This document shows, in pieces, positions 21,200 through 30,771 of a DNA stretch of 64,000 nt (position 1 is the stretch's first letter; each line of letters opens with the position of its first letter). Below the pieces are notes generated by a model. It was not told the origin of the DNA. It did no database searches and was given only the letters and a program-made list of their open reading frames with translations. The DNA is from Amnibacterium sp. CER49 (lineage in GTDB: Bacteria; Actinomycetota; Actinomycetes; Actinomycetales; Microbacteriaceae), in NCBI RefSeq assembly GCF_029846255.1, contig NZ_JARVWQ010000001.1, positions 186,001 to 250,000 on the forward strand, in the 5' to 3' direction. The translations under genes and the position numbers were made by a program.

Positions 21200-23809
21200 A
21201 TGACCCTCGCCGCAGACCGACCGACGTCCGCCGCCGTGCCCGACAAGCCGGCCCTCGAGGGCCTCGAGACCAAGTGGTCCGCGGTCTGGGAGCAGGAGGG
21301 CGTCCACCGCTTCCCCGGCGTGGAGGGCGGCCGTGAGGGCGTCTACTCGATCGACACCCCGCCGCCGACCGCGTCGGGCTCGCTGCACATCGGGCACGCC
21401 TTCAGCTACACGCACACCGATCTGATCGCGCGGTTCCAGCGGATGCGCGGCAAGCGCGTGTTCTACCCGATGGGCTGGGACGACAACGGCCTGCCCACCG
21501 AGCGCCGCGTGCAGAACTACTACGGCGTGCGCTGCGATCCGTCGCTGCCCTACGACCCCGAGTTCACGCCACCCGCCGAGGGCGCCGCGAAGAGCGCGAA
21601 GGCGGCCGACCAGCGGCCGATCTCGCGCCGCAACTTCATCGAGCTCTGCGAGCGCCTCACCGTCGACGACGAGCGCAAGTTCGAGGAGGTCTGGCGCACG
21701 CTCGGCTTGAGCGTCGACTGGACGCAGACCTACCGCACCATCGGCGAGGACGCCCGCGCCATCTCGCAGCGCGCGTTCCTCAAGAACCTCGAGCGCGGCC
21801 AGGCGTACCAGGCCGAGGCGCCGAGCCTCTGGGACGTGACGTTCCGCACCGCCGTCGCCCAGGCCGAGCTCGAGGACCGCGACCAGCCGGGGGCGTACCA
21901 CGCGATCGCGTTCGCGGGCCCCGACGGCGACGTGGTGATCGAGTCGACCCGTCCCGAGCTGCTGCCCGCGTGCGTCGCGCTCGTGACCCACCCCGAGGAC
22001 GCGCGGTACCGCGACCTCGTCGGCCGCACCGTGCGCTCGCCGCTGTTCGGCGTCGAGGTGCCGGTCGTGGCGCACCGGCTCGCGCAGCCCGACAAGGGCA
22101 CCGGCATCGCCATGATCTGCACCTTCGGCGACCTGACCGACGTCACCTGGTGGCGCGAGCTCGACCTGCCCACCCGCACGGTGATCGGTTTCGACGGCCG
22201 CTTCATCGCCGAGCCGCCGGCCGCCATCGACAGCGACGCCGGCCGGGCGGCGTACGCGCAGCTCGCCGGCAAGACCGTGTTCTCGGCGCGCGCCGCGGTG
22301 GTCGAGCAGCTGCGCGAGTCCGGCGCGCTGCAGGGCGAGCCGAAGCCGATCACGCACCCCGTGAAGTTCTTCGAGAAGGGCGACCGCCCGCTCGAGATCG
22401 TGTCGACCCGGCAGTGGTACCTCGTGAACGGCGCCCGCGACGAGGCGCTGCGCGAACGGCTGCTCGAGCGCGGCCGCGAGCTCGACTTCGTCCCCGAGTT
22501 CATGCGCGTGCGGTTCGAGAACTGGGTCACGGGCCTGAACGGCGACTGGCTCGTCTCGCGGCAGCGCTTCTTCGGCGTGCCGCTGCCGGTCTGGTACCGG
22601 CTCGACGACGAGGGGGACCCCCGCTACGACGCGGTGCTGACGCCCGAGGCCGAGGCGCTGCCGATCGACCCGTCGAGCGACGTGCCGCCGGGGTTCACCG
22701 AGGAGCAGCGCGGGAAGCCGGGCGGCTTCGTCGGCGAGGTCGACGTGATGGACACCTGGGCGACGTCGTCCCTCACCCCGCAGCTCGCCGGCGGCTGGCT
22801 CCGCGACGAGCGGCTCTGGAACGCGGTGTTCCCGTTCGACCTGCGCCCGCAGGGGCAGGACATCATCCGCACCTGGCTGTTCTCGACCCTGCTGCGCAGC
22901 GAGCTCGAGCACGGCGCGCTGCCGTGGCGCACGGCGACCATCAGCGGCTTCATCGTCGACCCGGACCGGAAGAAGATGTCGAAGTCGAAGGGCAACGTCG
23001 TGACGCCCGCCGACATCCTCGCCCAGCACGGCTCGGACGCCGTGCGCTACTGGGCGGCGTCGAGCCGGCTCGGCACCGACGCGGCGCTCGACGTGACGAA
23101 CCCGACGCAGATGCGCAAGGGGCGGAAGCTCGCGATCAAGGTGCTGAACGCGGCGAAGTTCATCCTCGGGCTCGGCGACCCGACCGCCGAGGTCGGCGCC
23201 GTCACCGAGCCGCTCGACCTCGCCATGCTCGCGGCGCTCGACGTCGTGATCGAGCAGGCCACCGCCGCGTTCGAGGCCGACGACCACGCCCGCGCCCTCG
23301 AGGCGGTCGAGCCGTTCTTCTGGACGTTCTGCGACGACCACATCGAGCTCGTGAAGGACCGCGCGTACGGCGACGACGAGGCGGCCCGCGACTCGGCGAT
23401 CTCGGCGCTGCGCCTCGCCCTCGACACGCTGCTCAAGCTGCTCGCGCCGGTGCTGCCGTTCGCGACGGAGGAGGCGTGGCGCTGGGCGCACGAGGGCTCG
23501 GTGCACGTGTCGGCGTGGCCCGAGCCGCTCCGCGTGGACGGCGATCCGGCCGTGCTCGAGGCCGCGAGCGCGGCCCTGATCGGGATCCGACGCGCCAAGA
23601 CCGATGCCAAGGTGTCGCAGCGCACGCCGGTAGCATCGGCTCGCATCACCGGCCCCGAGGACGCCGTCTCCCGGCTCGCACTCGTGGCCGGCGACGTGGG
23701 GGCGGCAGGGCGCATCTCGGCCCTGTCGTTCGGCGACGGGAGCGGGAGCGTCGCGGTCACCGACGTCGTGTTCGCATCACCCGACACGGAACAGGGGGGC
23801 CGGTCATGA
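21200..23809 (+). CDS. valS: Valyl-tRNA synthetase
   Basis: ValRS charges tRNA-Val and edits threonine. The 869-residue protein has HIGH at 63-66 (SGSLHIGHAF), KKMSKSKGN near residue 590, an intact CP1 editing domain and a C-terminal anticodon-binding region. It has no obvious C-terminal coiled-coil of the longest ValRS forms. ATG 21200 is chosen because AGGAG lies six bases upstream; an in-frame upstream start at 21170 lacks this. No T-box motif was found in its leader, unlike ileS. Its stop overlaps the next gene. Confidence 0.97.
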   Translation: MTLAADRPTSAAVPDKPALEGLETKWSAVWEQEGVHRFPGVEGGREGVYSIDTPPPTASGSLHIGHAFSYTHTDLIARFQRMRGKRVFYPMGWDDNGLPTERRVQNYYGVRCDPSLPYDPEFTPPAEGAAKSAKAADQRPISRRNFIELCERLTVDDERKFEEVWRTLGLSVDWTQTYRTIGEDARAISQRAFLKNLERGQAYQAEAPSLWDVTFRTAVAQAELEDRDQPGAYHAIAFAGPDGDVVIESTRPELLPACVALVTHPEDARYRDLVGRTVRSPLFGVEVPVVAHRLAQPDKGTGIAMICTFGDLTDVTWWRELDLPTRTVIGFDGRFIAEPPAAIDSDAGRAAYAQLAGKTVFSARAAVVEQLRESGALQGEPKPITHPVKFFEKGDRPLEIVSTRQWYLVNGARDEALRERLLERGRELDFVPEFMRVRFENWVTGLNGDWLVSRQRFFGVPLPVWYRLDDEGDPRYDAVLTPEAEALPIDPSSDVPPGFTEEQRGKPGGFVGEVDVMDTWATSSLTPQLAGGWLRDERLWNAVFPFDLRPQGQDIIRTWLFSTLLRSELEHGALPWRTATISGFIVDPDRKKMSKSKGNVVTPADILAQHGSDAVRYWAASSRLGTDAALDVTNPTQMRKGRKLAIKVLNAAKFILGLGDPTAEVGAVTEPLDLAMLAALDVVIEQATAAFEADDHARALEAVEPFFWTFCDDHIELVKDRAYGDDEAARDSAISALRLALDTLLKLLAPVLPFATEEAWRWAHEGSVHVSAWPEPLRVDGDPAVLEAASAALIGIRRAKTDAKVSQRTPVASARITGPEDAVSRLALVAGDVGAAGRISALSFGDGSGSVAVTDVVFASPDTEQGGRS

Positions 23810-24252
23810 CCGTGACCATCAAGCCGCTGACCGAGCGCGACTTCTTCGCCTGGTACGAGCTGCTGCTCGAGTTCGGCGCCGACGCGCACGTCGAGCTCTC
23901 CGACGAGAACGTGATGCGCATCTGGACGCGGCTGCAGACCGACGACGCGCACGGCGTGCTCGCCACCGACGCGCTCGGCAAGGTCGTCGGGCTCGCGCAC
24001 TTCGAGACCGTGACCCGGCTGCTGCAGGGCGACACCGCGACGATGATCGAGGACGTCTACGTCGCGCAGCGCTCGCGCCGGCAGGGCGTCGCGACCGCGC
24101 TCATCGAGCACATCCGCACCCGCAGCGAGGAGGAGCACCGCTCGTCGGTGCGCTGGCTCGCGAAGCCGGAGGACGCGGCCGCGAAGGCGCTCTTCGACAA
24201 GTTCGCCGCCTCGACGGGCGGCTGGGTGCTGCACGACCTGCCGGTCGCCTGA
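23806..24252 (+). CDS. GNAT family N-acetyltransferase
   Basis: The 148-residue protein has the acetyl-CoA-binding RSRRQGVATALIEHI segment (Q/RxxGxG/A type) preceded by MIEDVYVAQ. The acceptor is unknown. ATG 23806 overlaps the valS stop (ATGA), so it is translationally coupled to a synthetase; that placement could hint at aminoacyl or amino-acid detoxification, but this is speculation. Confidence 0.85.
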   Translation: MTVTIKPLTERDFFAWYELLLEFGADAHVELSDENVMRIWTRLQTDDAHGVLATDALGKVVGLAHFETVTRLLQGDTATMIEDVYVAQRSRRQGVATALIEHIRTRSEEEHRSSVRWLAKPEDAAAKALFDKFAASTGGWVLHDLPVA

Positions 24253-24254
24253 TC

Positions 24255-24509
24255 GTGCGGCTCGGCACCCGCTGGGGCGTCGGCCAGGCCGCGCCCGGCA
24301 CGCTGCCCGAGGCCATGCGCGCCTCGATCCGCGCCGTGGAGGAGGAGCTCCGCTCGGCGGGTCAGGACACCCGCGGCTGGGGCTGGACGCTCACCTACCT
24401 CGAGGACCGGCCGCTCGTCGACCTCGACGACGGCACCCGGGTGCGGATGGTGCCCGGCGAGGACGCCGCGCTCATCACGAGCGTCGAGCTCGACACCGCC
24501 GAGGACTGA
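24255..24509 (+). CDS. Hypothetical protein (84 aa)
   Basis: The product has no cysteine, signal or membrane segment. It reads MRLGTRWGVGQ at the start and has an acidic C-terminus. GTG 24255 is two bases after the acetyltransferase stop, and a strong terminator follows its own stop. Codon usage matches the neighbours, which with the tight spacing supports a real gene. Confidence 0.65.
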   Translation: MRLGTRWGVGQAAPGTLPEAMRASIRAVEEELRSAGQDTRGWGWTLTYLEDRPLVDLDDGTRVRMVPGEDAALITSVELDTAED

Positions 24510-24522
24510 GGCTCAGAGACGC

Positions 24523-24562
24523 GGAACGCCCCGTCTCCCTGTCGAGGGAGGCGGGGCGTTCC
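24523..24562. terminator. Strong 18-bp hairpin terminator
   Basis: GGAACGCCCCGTCTCCCT (24523-24540) pairs with 24545-24562 with one G-U wobble and a 4-nt loop. It closes the valS transcript and faces a converging small gene. Confidence 0.85.
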
Positions 24563-24581
24563 TGCTTCGTCGTGCGGTCGG

Positions 24582-24833
24582 TCATCGGACGGGGCCGGCG
24601 GCGACGCGGCGCTCGAGCACCGCGGTGCGCTCGCGGTCGAGCACGTCGGCGGTGCCGGCGAGCCGCGCCTGCTCGCGCCGGTCGGCGACGAGCGCGTGAC
24701 GGCGTCCCCACAGGATGAGGGCGACGCCCGCGCGGAGCGCGAGCCGGTCGACCGCGCTGAGGGGCGGCAGCTCCTGGTCCCGCCACGTCGCGTCGACCTC
24801 CCGCACGCCGGGAGCCACGGATGTCGTGGGCAT
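24582..24833 (-). CDS. Small protein with VDRLALRAGVALI motif (83 aa)
   Basis: ATG 24833 has AGAGGA six bases upstream. The product contains an amphipathic to hydrophobic helix (LSAVDRLALRAGVALILWGRR, about residues 25-45) followed by a charged coiled region. The same VDRxxxxxGxALxLxGxRR pattern appears in the gene at 25149-25373, so the two are paralogues, the other lying next to an ArsR-type regulator. Such short proteins are frequent in Microbacteriaceae and have no known function. Confidence 0.65.
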   Translation of the reverse strand: MPTTSVAPGVREVDATWRDQELPPLSAVDRLALRAGVALILWGRRHALVADRREQARLAGTADVLDRERTAVLERRVAAGPVR

Positions 24834-25014
24834 GATGGTTCCTCTTCTTCGCTGGCTGCGGACCGCAGCCGGGTGTCCGCGCACGGGCGTGGCGGAGCGG
24901 TCGCCCTCGATCGGGCGGGGGGCGCGTCGACGAGCGCGACGCGGGACCGGCGACTCAGAAGGCGCAGCGGTCAGCGGGGAGCGTCCCCGGGCGGGATGCG
25001 ATGCGGCGCTGAGG

Positions 25015-25077
25015 TCAGCGTGCTGCGATCGGGCCGGCGGCGGGGCGGGAGCAGATCCAGAGCTTCTCGATGGTCAT
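25015..25077 (-). CDS. Possible 20-residue leader or small peptide
   Basis: ATG 25077 is preceded by a strong GGAGGCGAGG ribosome-binding site and encodes MTIEKLWICSRPAAG plus five residues before TGA. A possible -10, TACGGT, lies near 25117-25112. The peptide has one Cys and one Trp and no paralogue in the window. It may be a leader peptide, a bioactive peptide or a remnant. The surrounding 24834-25148 stretch otherwise holds no visible gene. Confidence 0.35.
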   Translation of the reverse strand: MTIEKLWICSRPAAGPIAAR

Positions 25078-25148
25078 GTTCCTCGCCTCCTTCCTGATTC
25101 CGGCGAGCGGTCGACCGTAGCGCGTCGGCGCTCGCCGTGACAAGAGGT

Positions 25149-25373
25149 TCAGCAGAACTGACGGAAGATCTCCGCGGTCGGGCGGCCGGCGGTGTCGATG
25201 CGGGCCCGTCCGGCAGGTCGCGGAGCCGCGGCGCGGCGCTCGCCGAGCAGCAGCAGCGCGAGCCCGACCTGCATCAGGGTGCGATCCACGAGCGAGACGC
25301 GCGGCGTATCGAGAGGGCGCCTGTCGACGATCTGCGCGCCGGCGTGGCGCGAGTTCGGTGCGGTCATGGTCAT
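25149..25373 (-). CDS. Small protein paired with ArsR regulator (74 aa)
   Basis: ATG 25373 has GGAAGGAG seven bases upstream and overlaps the regulator stop by 4 bp (ATGA). The product contains [21 protein letters not shown], a single hydrophobic helix matching the gene at 24582-24833, followed by a basic Arg/Pro stretch and FRQFC at the end. It is probably a membrane-associated effector controlled by the regulator. The function is unknown. Confidence 0.7.
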   Translation of the reverse strand: MTMTAPNSRHAGAQIVDRRPLDTPRVSLVDRTLMQVGLALLLLGERRAAAPRPAGRARIDTAGRPTAEIFRQFC

Positions 25374-25993
25374 GGCTGTGCTCCTTCCGGGGACTCCGGA
25401 TCGGTTCGTGGTTCTTGGGATCGGGACGGACCGGGGTCGACGACCGGGAACGCACGGAAGTGCACGTCGATGCGTCGTCGTCCTCGCCCGTCGTCGGGGC
25501 GGCCGCGGTAGCGGTCGATCAGCAGGTCGAACCGCTCCCCCAGCTCGAGCAGCTCGTCGGCGCTGAGCCGAAGCGTGGCCGAGGAGATCTGGGTGGCGCG
25601 GCGCCATTCCTCGGGCTGCTCGTCGCGGGCACGCAGGTAGTCGGCGAGGCGCTCGTTCTCGACCTTCTGGAACTCGGCCTCGATGAGGGCGCCGGCGGGG
25701 CCTGCGGCCTCGGATGCGCTCTCGAGCTCGATCGGGCCGGGCACGCGCTCCCACCACCGGTCGCGGGCGTTGCCGCGGCTCACGTCCTCGCGGACGAAGC
25801 CGTGCCTCTCGAGCTGGCGCAGGTGGTAGCTCGTCGAACCGCTCGACTCGCCGAGCCGGGCGGCGAGCGCGCTCGCCGTGGCCGGCCCGTAGCTGCTGAG
25901 GGCGCTGAACAGCCGGACGCGCAGCGGGTGCGCGAGCGCTTTGAGGGCCTCGACACCGACCTGTCTCGCCTCGCTGTGCTGCTCACCCGCCAT
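25370..25993 (-). CDS. ArsR/HTH_20-type transcriptional regulator
   Basis: The 207-residue protein has an N-terminal winged helix: [21 protein letters not shown], then [17 protein letters not shown] as recognition helix and wing. A longer C-terminal half [20 protein letters not shown] follows, beyond the roughly 100-residue minimal ArsR. No metal-binding CxC is present, so the signal is probably not a metal. ATG 25993. A palindrome with direct repeats immediately upstream is its likely operator. It is translated just before the small paralogue-family protein. Confidence 0.85.
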   Translation of the reverse strand: MAGEQHSEARQVGVEALKALAHPLRVRLFSALSSYGPATASALAARLGESSGSTSYHLRQLERHGFVREDVSRGNARDRWWERVPGPIELESASEAAGPAGALIEAEFQKVENERLADYLRARDEQPEEWRRATQISSATLRLSADELLELGERFDLLIDRYRGRPDDGRGRRRIDVHFRAFPVVDPGPSRSQEPRTDPESPEGAQP

Positions 25994-26010
25994 GATCGCA
26001 ACGCTACCAC

Positions 26011-26042
26011 TGCAAATGGTTCTTTGCACGCGGATCTTTGCA
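26011..26042. promoter_or_regulatory. Operator-like TGCAAA palindrome and direct repeats
   Basis: TGCAAATGGTTCTTTGCA (26011-26028) has 6-bp inverted arms. TCTTTGCA occurs at 26021-26028 and again at 26035-26042, 14 bp apart. The site lies in the 87-bp divergent region between the ArsR-type gene and the M3 peptidase, and it is AT-rich compared with its surroundings. It is likely bound by the adjacent regulator. Confidence 0.6.
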
Positions 26043-26080
26043 ACGAGTTGTTGGTGAAGCCCCTCCGTATGCTCGTGGGG

Positions 26081-28117
26081 GTGACGGACAACCCCTTCCT
26101 CGAGCCGAGCACCCTCCCCGCCGGTCTGCCGCCCTTCACCACGATCCGGCCCGAGCACTACGAGCCCGCGTTCACGCGGGGCATGGCGGACCAGCTCGTC
26201 GCCGTGGCGCGGATCGTGGCGGTCGACGAGCCGGCCTCGTTCGCGAACACCCTCGAGCCGCTCGAGACGAGCGGCGACGTGCTGCGCCGGGTGTCCGCGG
26301 TGTTCTTCACCCTCGCCTCCGCGGACGCGACCCCGTTCATCCGCGAGCTCGAGGCGCTGATCGCGCCGCGGCTCGCCGCCCACGCCGACGCGCTGCGTCT
26401 CAACGGGCGCCTCTACGCCCGCATCGAGGCGGTCTGGGCCGGGCGCGAGGCGCTCGATCCCGAGCAGCGCTACCTCGCCGAACGCATCCGCACCGAGTTC
26501 GTGCTCGCGGGCGCCGGCCTCGAGGCGAGCGCCAAGGACGAGCTGCGGACGCTGAACGAGCGCCTGTCGGAGCTGACGACCCGGTTCGACGCGAACCTCG
26601 TCGCCGACACGAACGACCTCGCCCTGCACCTCACCGAGGAGGCCGAGCTCGCGGGACTCGGCGCCGACCTCGTCTCGGCGGCCGCCGCTGCCGCCCGGGA
26701 GCGCGGGCTGGACGGCTGGCTGCTGACCCTCGTGCTGCCGACGATGCAGCCGGCGCTCGCCTCGCTCGAGCGGGCGGACGTGCGGGAGCGGCTGCTCGCC
26801 GCCTCGCTCGCCCGCGGCGGCCGGGACGGCGAGCACGACAACCGCCCCGTGCTGCTCGAGATCGTGCGGCTGCGCGCGCGTCGGGCACGTCTGCTCGGCT
26901 TCCCCGACCACGCCGCCGTGGTCACGGCCGACGAGACCGCCCGCACGCCCGCCGCCGTCACCGCGATGCTCGAGCGGCTCGTGCCGCCCGCGGTCCGCAA
27001 CGCGCGCGACGAGGTGGGGGCGCTCCAGCGGCGGGCCACCGACGCCGGGCTCCCAGGCGACCCCACCGCGGCCGACCAGGCCTACCTCGCCGAGCGCGAG
27101 CGGCGGGCGCGCTTCGACGTCGACACCGACGCGCTGCGCCCCTACCTCGAGGCCGAGCGGGTGCTCCGCGACGGCGTCTTCCGCGCGGCGCACGAGCTCT
27201 ACGGGCTGACCCTCACGGAGCGGGACGACCTCGCCGGGTACCTGCCGGAGGTGCGGGTCTTCGAGGTGCGCGACGAGGAGCGCGTGCTCGGGCTCTACCT
27301 GCTCGACCTCTACACGCGGCCGACCAAGCGCGGCGGCGCCTGGATGAACTCGCTCGTCGACCGGGTCGGGCTGCTCGGGCAGGACCAGGCCGTCGTCATC
27401 AACAACCTCAACGTGCCGAAGCCGCCGCCGGGCGAGCCGACCCTGCTCACGCTCGACACCACCGAGACGCTCTTCCACGAGTTCGGGCACGCCCTGCACG
27501 GGCTCTTCGCCACCGTGACGTTCCCCACGCTCGCCGGGACGAACGTGCCCCGCGACTTCGTCGAGTTCCCGAGCCAGGTGAACGAGATGTGGGCGCTCTG
27601 GCCGGAGGTGCTCGCTGGCTACGCCCGACACATCGACACCGGGGAGCCGATGCCGGCGGAGCTGGCCGACCGGATCCGCGAAGCACGCCGCTTCGGCGAG
27701 GGCGCCGCCACGACGGAGTACCTCGCGGCGGCGGCGCTCGACCAGGCGTGGCATCGGCTCGACGTCGAGGCCGCCGAGGCGGTGACCGACGTCGCCGCGT
27801 TCGAGCGCGACGCGCTCGCCGCGGCGGGGCTCGACCTGCCCGAGGTGCCGCCCCGCTACTCGTCCACCTACTTCGCCCACGTCTTCTCCGGCGGCTACTC
27901 GGCCGCCTACTACGCGTACATCTGGAGCGAGGTGCTCGACGCCGACACGGTCCGCTGGTTCGAGGAGCACGGCGGCCTGCGGCGGGAGAACGGCGACCGC
28001 TTCCGCTCCGTGGTGCTCGCCGCGGGCGGCTCCCGGGATCCCCTCGAGGCCTTCCGCGAGTTCCGCGGCCGCGACGCCGCGATCGAGCCACTGCTCGAGC
28101 GCCGCGGCCTCGCCTGA
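26081..28117 (+). CDS. M3 family oligopeptidase (Dcp/thimet type)
   Basis: M3 zinc peptidases degrade short peptides in the cytoplasm. The 678-residue protein has HEFGH at 466-470 in [14 protein letters not shown], the downstream zinc Glu in [12 protein letters not shown], and the substrate-binding [16 protein letters not shown] near the end, matching peptidyl-dipeptidase Dcp. GTG 26081 gives the family N-terminus [12 protein letters not shown]; in-frame ATG 26069 is an alternative. TATGCT at 26068-26073 could be a -10 for a leaderless mRNA. Confidence 0.93.
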   Translation: MTDNPFLEPSTLPAGLPPFTTIRPEHYEPAFTRGMADQLVAVARIVAVDEPASFANTLEPLETSGDVLRRVSAVFFTLASADATPFIRELEALIAPRLAAHADALRLNGRLYARIEAVWAGREALDPEQRYLAERIRTEFVLAGAGLEASAKDELRTLNERLSELTTRFDANLVADTNDLALHLTEEAELAGLGADLVSAAAAAARERGLDGWLLTLVLPTMQPALASLERADVRERLLAASLARGGRDGEHDNRPVLLEIVRLRARRARLLGFPDHAAVVTADETARTPAAVTAMLERLVPPAVRNARDEVGALQRRATDAGLPGDPTAADQAYLAERERRARFDVDTDALRPYLEAERVLRDGVFRAAHELYGLTLTERDDLAGYLPEVRVFEVRDEERVLGLYLLDLYTRPTKRGGAWMNSLVDRVGLLGQDQAVVINNLNVPKPPPGEPTLLTLDTTETLFHEFGHALHGLFATVTFPTLAGTNVPRDFVEFPSQVNEMWALWPEVLAGYARHIDTGEPMPAELADRIREARRFGEGAATTEYLAAAALDQAWHRLDVEAAEAVTDVAAFERDALAAAGLDLPEVPPRYSSTYFAHVFSGGYSAAYYAYIWSEVLDADTVRWFEEHGGLRRENGDRFRSVVLAAGGSRDPLEAFREFRGRDAAIEPLLERRGLA

Positions 28118-28218
28118 CGCCGCTCCCGCCACCGATCCGGCGGAGCGGCGATCCGGCACGGAACCCGGACCCGAGGGGTCCGCTGCTGCCGACCGGACCG
28201 GTGGTGACGCGGGAACGA

Positions 28219-28253
28219 CGAAGGCGGGCCCCGGAGTCCGGGACCCGCCTTCG
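28219..28253. terminator. Convergent terminator between M3 peptidase and clpX
   Basis: CGAAGGCGGG (28219-28228) pairs with 28244-28253, and the stem extends inward through CCCGG/CCGGG. It sits 13 bp after the clpX stop and about 100 bp past the peptidase stop. Confidence 0.8.
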
Positions 28254-28266
28254 CAGCACCAGCGTC

Positions 28267-29544
28267 TTACGCGCTCTTCTCCTGGCGGAGGCGCTTGCGC
28301 GGCACGATCGTCGGTGCCGCGTTCTCGATGACCGAGTCGCGGGTGATGACGACGCGGGCGACGTCGGTGGACGACGGCACCTCGAACATCACGGGGCCGA
28401 GCACCTCCTCGAGGATCGCCCGGAGGCCGCGCGCGCCGGTCTGGCGCAGCACGGCGAGGTCGGCGATGGCCTCGAGGGCGCCGCGGTCGAACTCGAGGTC
28501 GACCCCGTCGAGCTCGAACATGCGCTGGTACTGCTTGATGAGCGCGTTCTTCGGCTCGGTGAGGATCTCCATGAGGGCGTCGCGGTCGAGCGGCAGCACG
28601 GTGGTCACGACCGGGAGGCGGCCGATGAACTCGGGGATGAGCCCGAACTTGTGCAGGTCCTCGGGCAGCACCTCGCCGAAGAGGATCTTGTCGTCGAGCT
28701 TCGAGTGCAGCTGGGCGCCGAAGCCGATGCCCTTCTTGCCGACCCGCTGCGAGATGATCTGCTCGAGCCCGGCGAACGCGCCCGCCACGATGAACAGCAC
28801 GTTCGTCGTGTCGATCTGGATGAACTCCTGGTGCGGGTGCTTCCGACCGCCCTGCGGCGGCACGCTCGCCGTGGTGCCCTCGAGGATCTTCAGCAGCGCC
28901 TGCTGCACGCCCTCGCCCGAGACGTCGCGCGTGATCGACGGGTTCTCGGCCTTGCGGGCGATCTTGTCGACCTCGTCGATGTAGATGATGCCGGTCTCGG
29001 CCCGCTTGACGTCGTAGTCGGCGGCCTGGATCAGCTTGAGCAGGATGTTCTCGACGTCCTCGCCGACGTAGCCCGCCTCGGTGAGGGCCGTGGCGTCGGC
29101 GACGGCGAAGGGCACGTTGAGCCGCTTCGCGAGGGTCTGCGCGAGGTAGGTCTTGCCGCAGCCGGTGGGGCCGATCAGCAGGATGTTCGACTTCGCGATC
29201 TCGATGTCGTCCTTGATCGCGTCGGCCGGCGCGAGGCTGCCGCGGGCGCGGACGCGCTTGTAGTGGTTGTAGACGGCGACGGACAGGGCGCGCTTCGCCG
29301 CCTCCTGGCCGATGACGTACTCCTCGAGGAAGGAGTAGATCTCCTTGGGCTTCGGCAGGTCGAAGTCGTTGGGGCTGTCGTCGGCGGCCTCGGCGAGGCG
29401 CTCCTCGATGATCTCGTTGCACAGCTCGACGCACTCGTCGCAGATGTACACACCGGGGCCCGCGATCAGCTGCTGAACCTGCTTCTGGCTCTTCCCGCAG
29501 AAGGAGCACTTGAGCAGGTCGGCGCTCTCGCCCATTCGAGCCAT
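28267..29544 (-). CDS. clpX: ATP-dependent Clp protease ATP-binding subunit ClpX
   Basis: ClpX unfolds tagged substrates and feeds ClpP. The 425-residue protein has the N-terminal zinc-binding domain (CSFC at 13-16, CDEC at 35-38), Walker A GPTGCGKT at 125-132, Walker [11 protein letters not shown], sensor residues in the FIGRLP region, and the C-terminal [15 protein letters not shown] 29544 has GGGGGAG upstream. Unlike many genomes it is separated from clpP by about 3.6 kb of accessory genes. Confidence 0.98.
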   Translation of the reverse strand: MARMGESADLLKCSFCGKSQKQVQQLIAGPGVYICDECVELCNEIIEERLAEAADDSPNDFDLPKPKEIYSFLEEYVIGQEAAKRALSVAVYNHYKRVRARGSLAPADAIKDDIEIAKSNILLIGPTGCGKTYLAQTLAKRLNVPFAVADATALTEAGYVGEDVENILLKLIQAADYDVKRAETGIIYIDEVDKIARKAENPSITRDVSGEGVQQALLKILEGTTASVPPQGGRKHPHQEFIQIDTTNVLFIVAGAFAGLEQIISQRVGKKGIGFGAQLHSKLDDKILFGEVLPEDLHKFGLIPEFIGRLPVVTTVLPLDRDALMEILTEPKNALIKQYQRMFELDGVDLEFDRGALEAIADLAVLRQTGARGLRAILEEVLGPVMFEVPSSTDVARVVITRDSVIENAAPTIVPRKRLRQEKSA

Positions 29545-29611
29545 ACGCGTCTCTCCCCCTGGTCCGGTGACGGTGCGTCGACTCTAACCCGCTGCACAGG
29601 AGCCGGGAGCA

Positions 29612-29639
29612 GCGTGTCGCGGCGCGTTTCGCGACACGC
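29612..29639. promoter_or_regulatory. 10-bp palindrome between clpX and oxidase
   Basis: GCGTGTCGCG (29612-29621) and its exact complement (29630-29639) flank 8 bp in the divergent region between clpX and the hydroxy-acid oxidase gene. It may be an operator for either. No known ClgR or HAIR motif is matched. Confidence 0.4.
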
Positions 29640-29721
29640 AGGGCGGATCTCCGACGTCGGCGAGCGGCGCCGCATGCGGACCTGGCGGAGCGTCGTCGGC
29701 GCAGCACGGGAGGATGCGGGG

Positions 29722-30771
29722 ATGGACGTCCTCGATCTCGAGCGGAGGGCCGCGGATCGGCTGCCTCCGCATGTCTACGACTACTTCCGCGCCGGGGCCG
29801 GACCCGACTCGGTCGAGCGGTCGGTCGACGCGTGGGCGAGGTTCCTGCACCGGCCGCGCGTGCTCCGGGGCGCGGGCGGCACCGACACCGCGACCGCCGT
29901 GCTCGGCACGCCGGTGGCGAGCCCGGTGCTGGTCGCACCGATGGCGCAGCAGGTCGCCGCCGATCCCCTGGGCGAGCGGGCGACGGGCCGCGCGACAGCC
30001 GGCTTCGGGTCGCTGCTCGGCGTCTCGACGAACACCGCGGTGCCGTTCGACGACGTATCGGCGACGGGTGCGCCGTGGTGGTTCCAGGTCTACCTGTTCC
30101 GCGACCGCGCGATCCCCGAGCAGCTCGTCGATCGCGCCGTCGCGGCGGGCGCGAGAGCACTGATCCTCACGGTCGACATCACCGGCCTGCACCACCCGTC
30201 CCCTGAGGCGACCTACTCGGTCGACCCCATGGAGTGGCCGCTCTCCCCCGAGGCCGAACGGCTGACGAACCTCGATCCCGACGTCCGCGAGCGGGCGCGG
30301 GGCGAGGGCGGCTGGTTCGACCGGTCCCTGGGTCTCGACGCCATCGGCTGGCTGCGGGAGCGCAGCGGGCTGCCGATCGTCGTGAAGGGCGTCGTCCGGG
30401 GCGACGACGCCCGCCGCGTCGTCGACGCGGGAGCCGACGCGGTGCTCGTCTCGACGCACGGGGCGCGCGCCTTCGCCACCTCCGTGCCGAGCGCGTACGC
30501 GCTGCGCGAGGTCGCCGAGGCGGTCGGCGACGAGGTGGAGGTGTACGTCGACTCGGGCCTGCGAAGCGGCATCGACGTGGCCACGGCGATCGCGCTCGGC
30601 GCCCGGGCGGCGTTCGTCGGCCGCCCGGTGATGTGGGGGCTCGCCACCGGCGGTGAGCGCGGCGTCCGGGCGGTGCTCGACGCCCTCCACGGCGAGCTCG
30701 TCACCGCGATGGACCTGCTCGGCGCCCCGGCCCTCGCCGACCTCACGCCCGACCTCGTCGTGCCGGCGTGA
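29722..30771 (+). CDS. FMN-dependent alpha-hydroxy-acid oxidase/dehydrogenase
   Basis: Members oxidise lactate, glycolate or mandelate to keto acids using FMN. The 349-residue TIM-barrel protein has YDYF at 19-22, Tyr124 in FQVYLF, Lys222 in PIVVKGV, and His246 and Arg249 in the motif STHGAR. The canonical motif is SNHGGRQLD, so the catalytic His/Arg are kept but the following GGRQLD is changed. The FMN phosphate region DSGLRSG is normal. ATG 29722 has GGGAGG upstream. The stop overlaps the methyltransferase start. Confidence 0.87.
   Translation: MDVLDLERRAADRLPPHVYDYFRAGAGPDSVERSVDAWARFLHRPRVLRGAGGTDTATAVLGTPVASPVLVAPMAQQVAADPLGERATGRATAGFGSLLGVSTNTAVPFDDVSATGAPWWFQVYLFRDRAIPEQLVDRAVAAGARALILTVDITGLHHPSPEATYSVDPMEWPLSPEAERLTNLDPDVRERARGEGGWFDRSLGLDAIGWLRERSGLPIVVKGVVRGDDARRVVDAGADAVLVSTHGARAFATSVPSAYALREVAEAVGDEVEVYVDSGLRSGIDVATAIALGARAAFVGRPVMWGLATGGERGVRAVLDALHGELVTAMDLLGAPALADLTPDLVVPA

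Noticed and set aside
24834-25148. Further protein-coding gene in the small-protein island
   Set aside because: Apart from the 20-codon frame no frame has a start, ribosome-binding site and plausible composition together.
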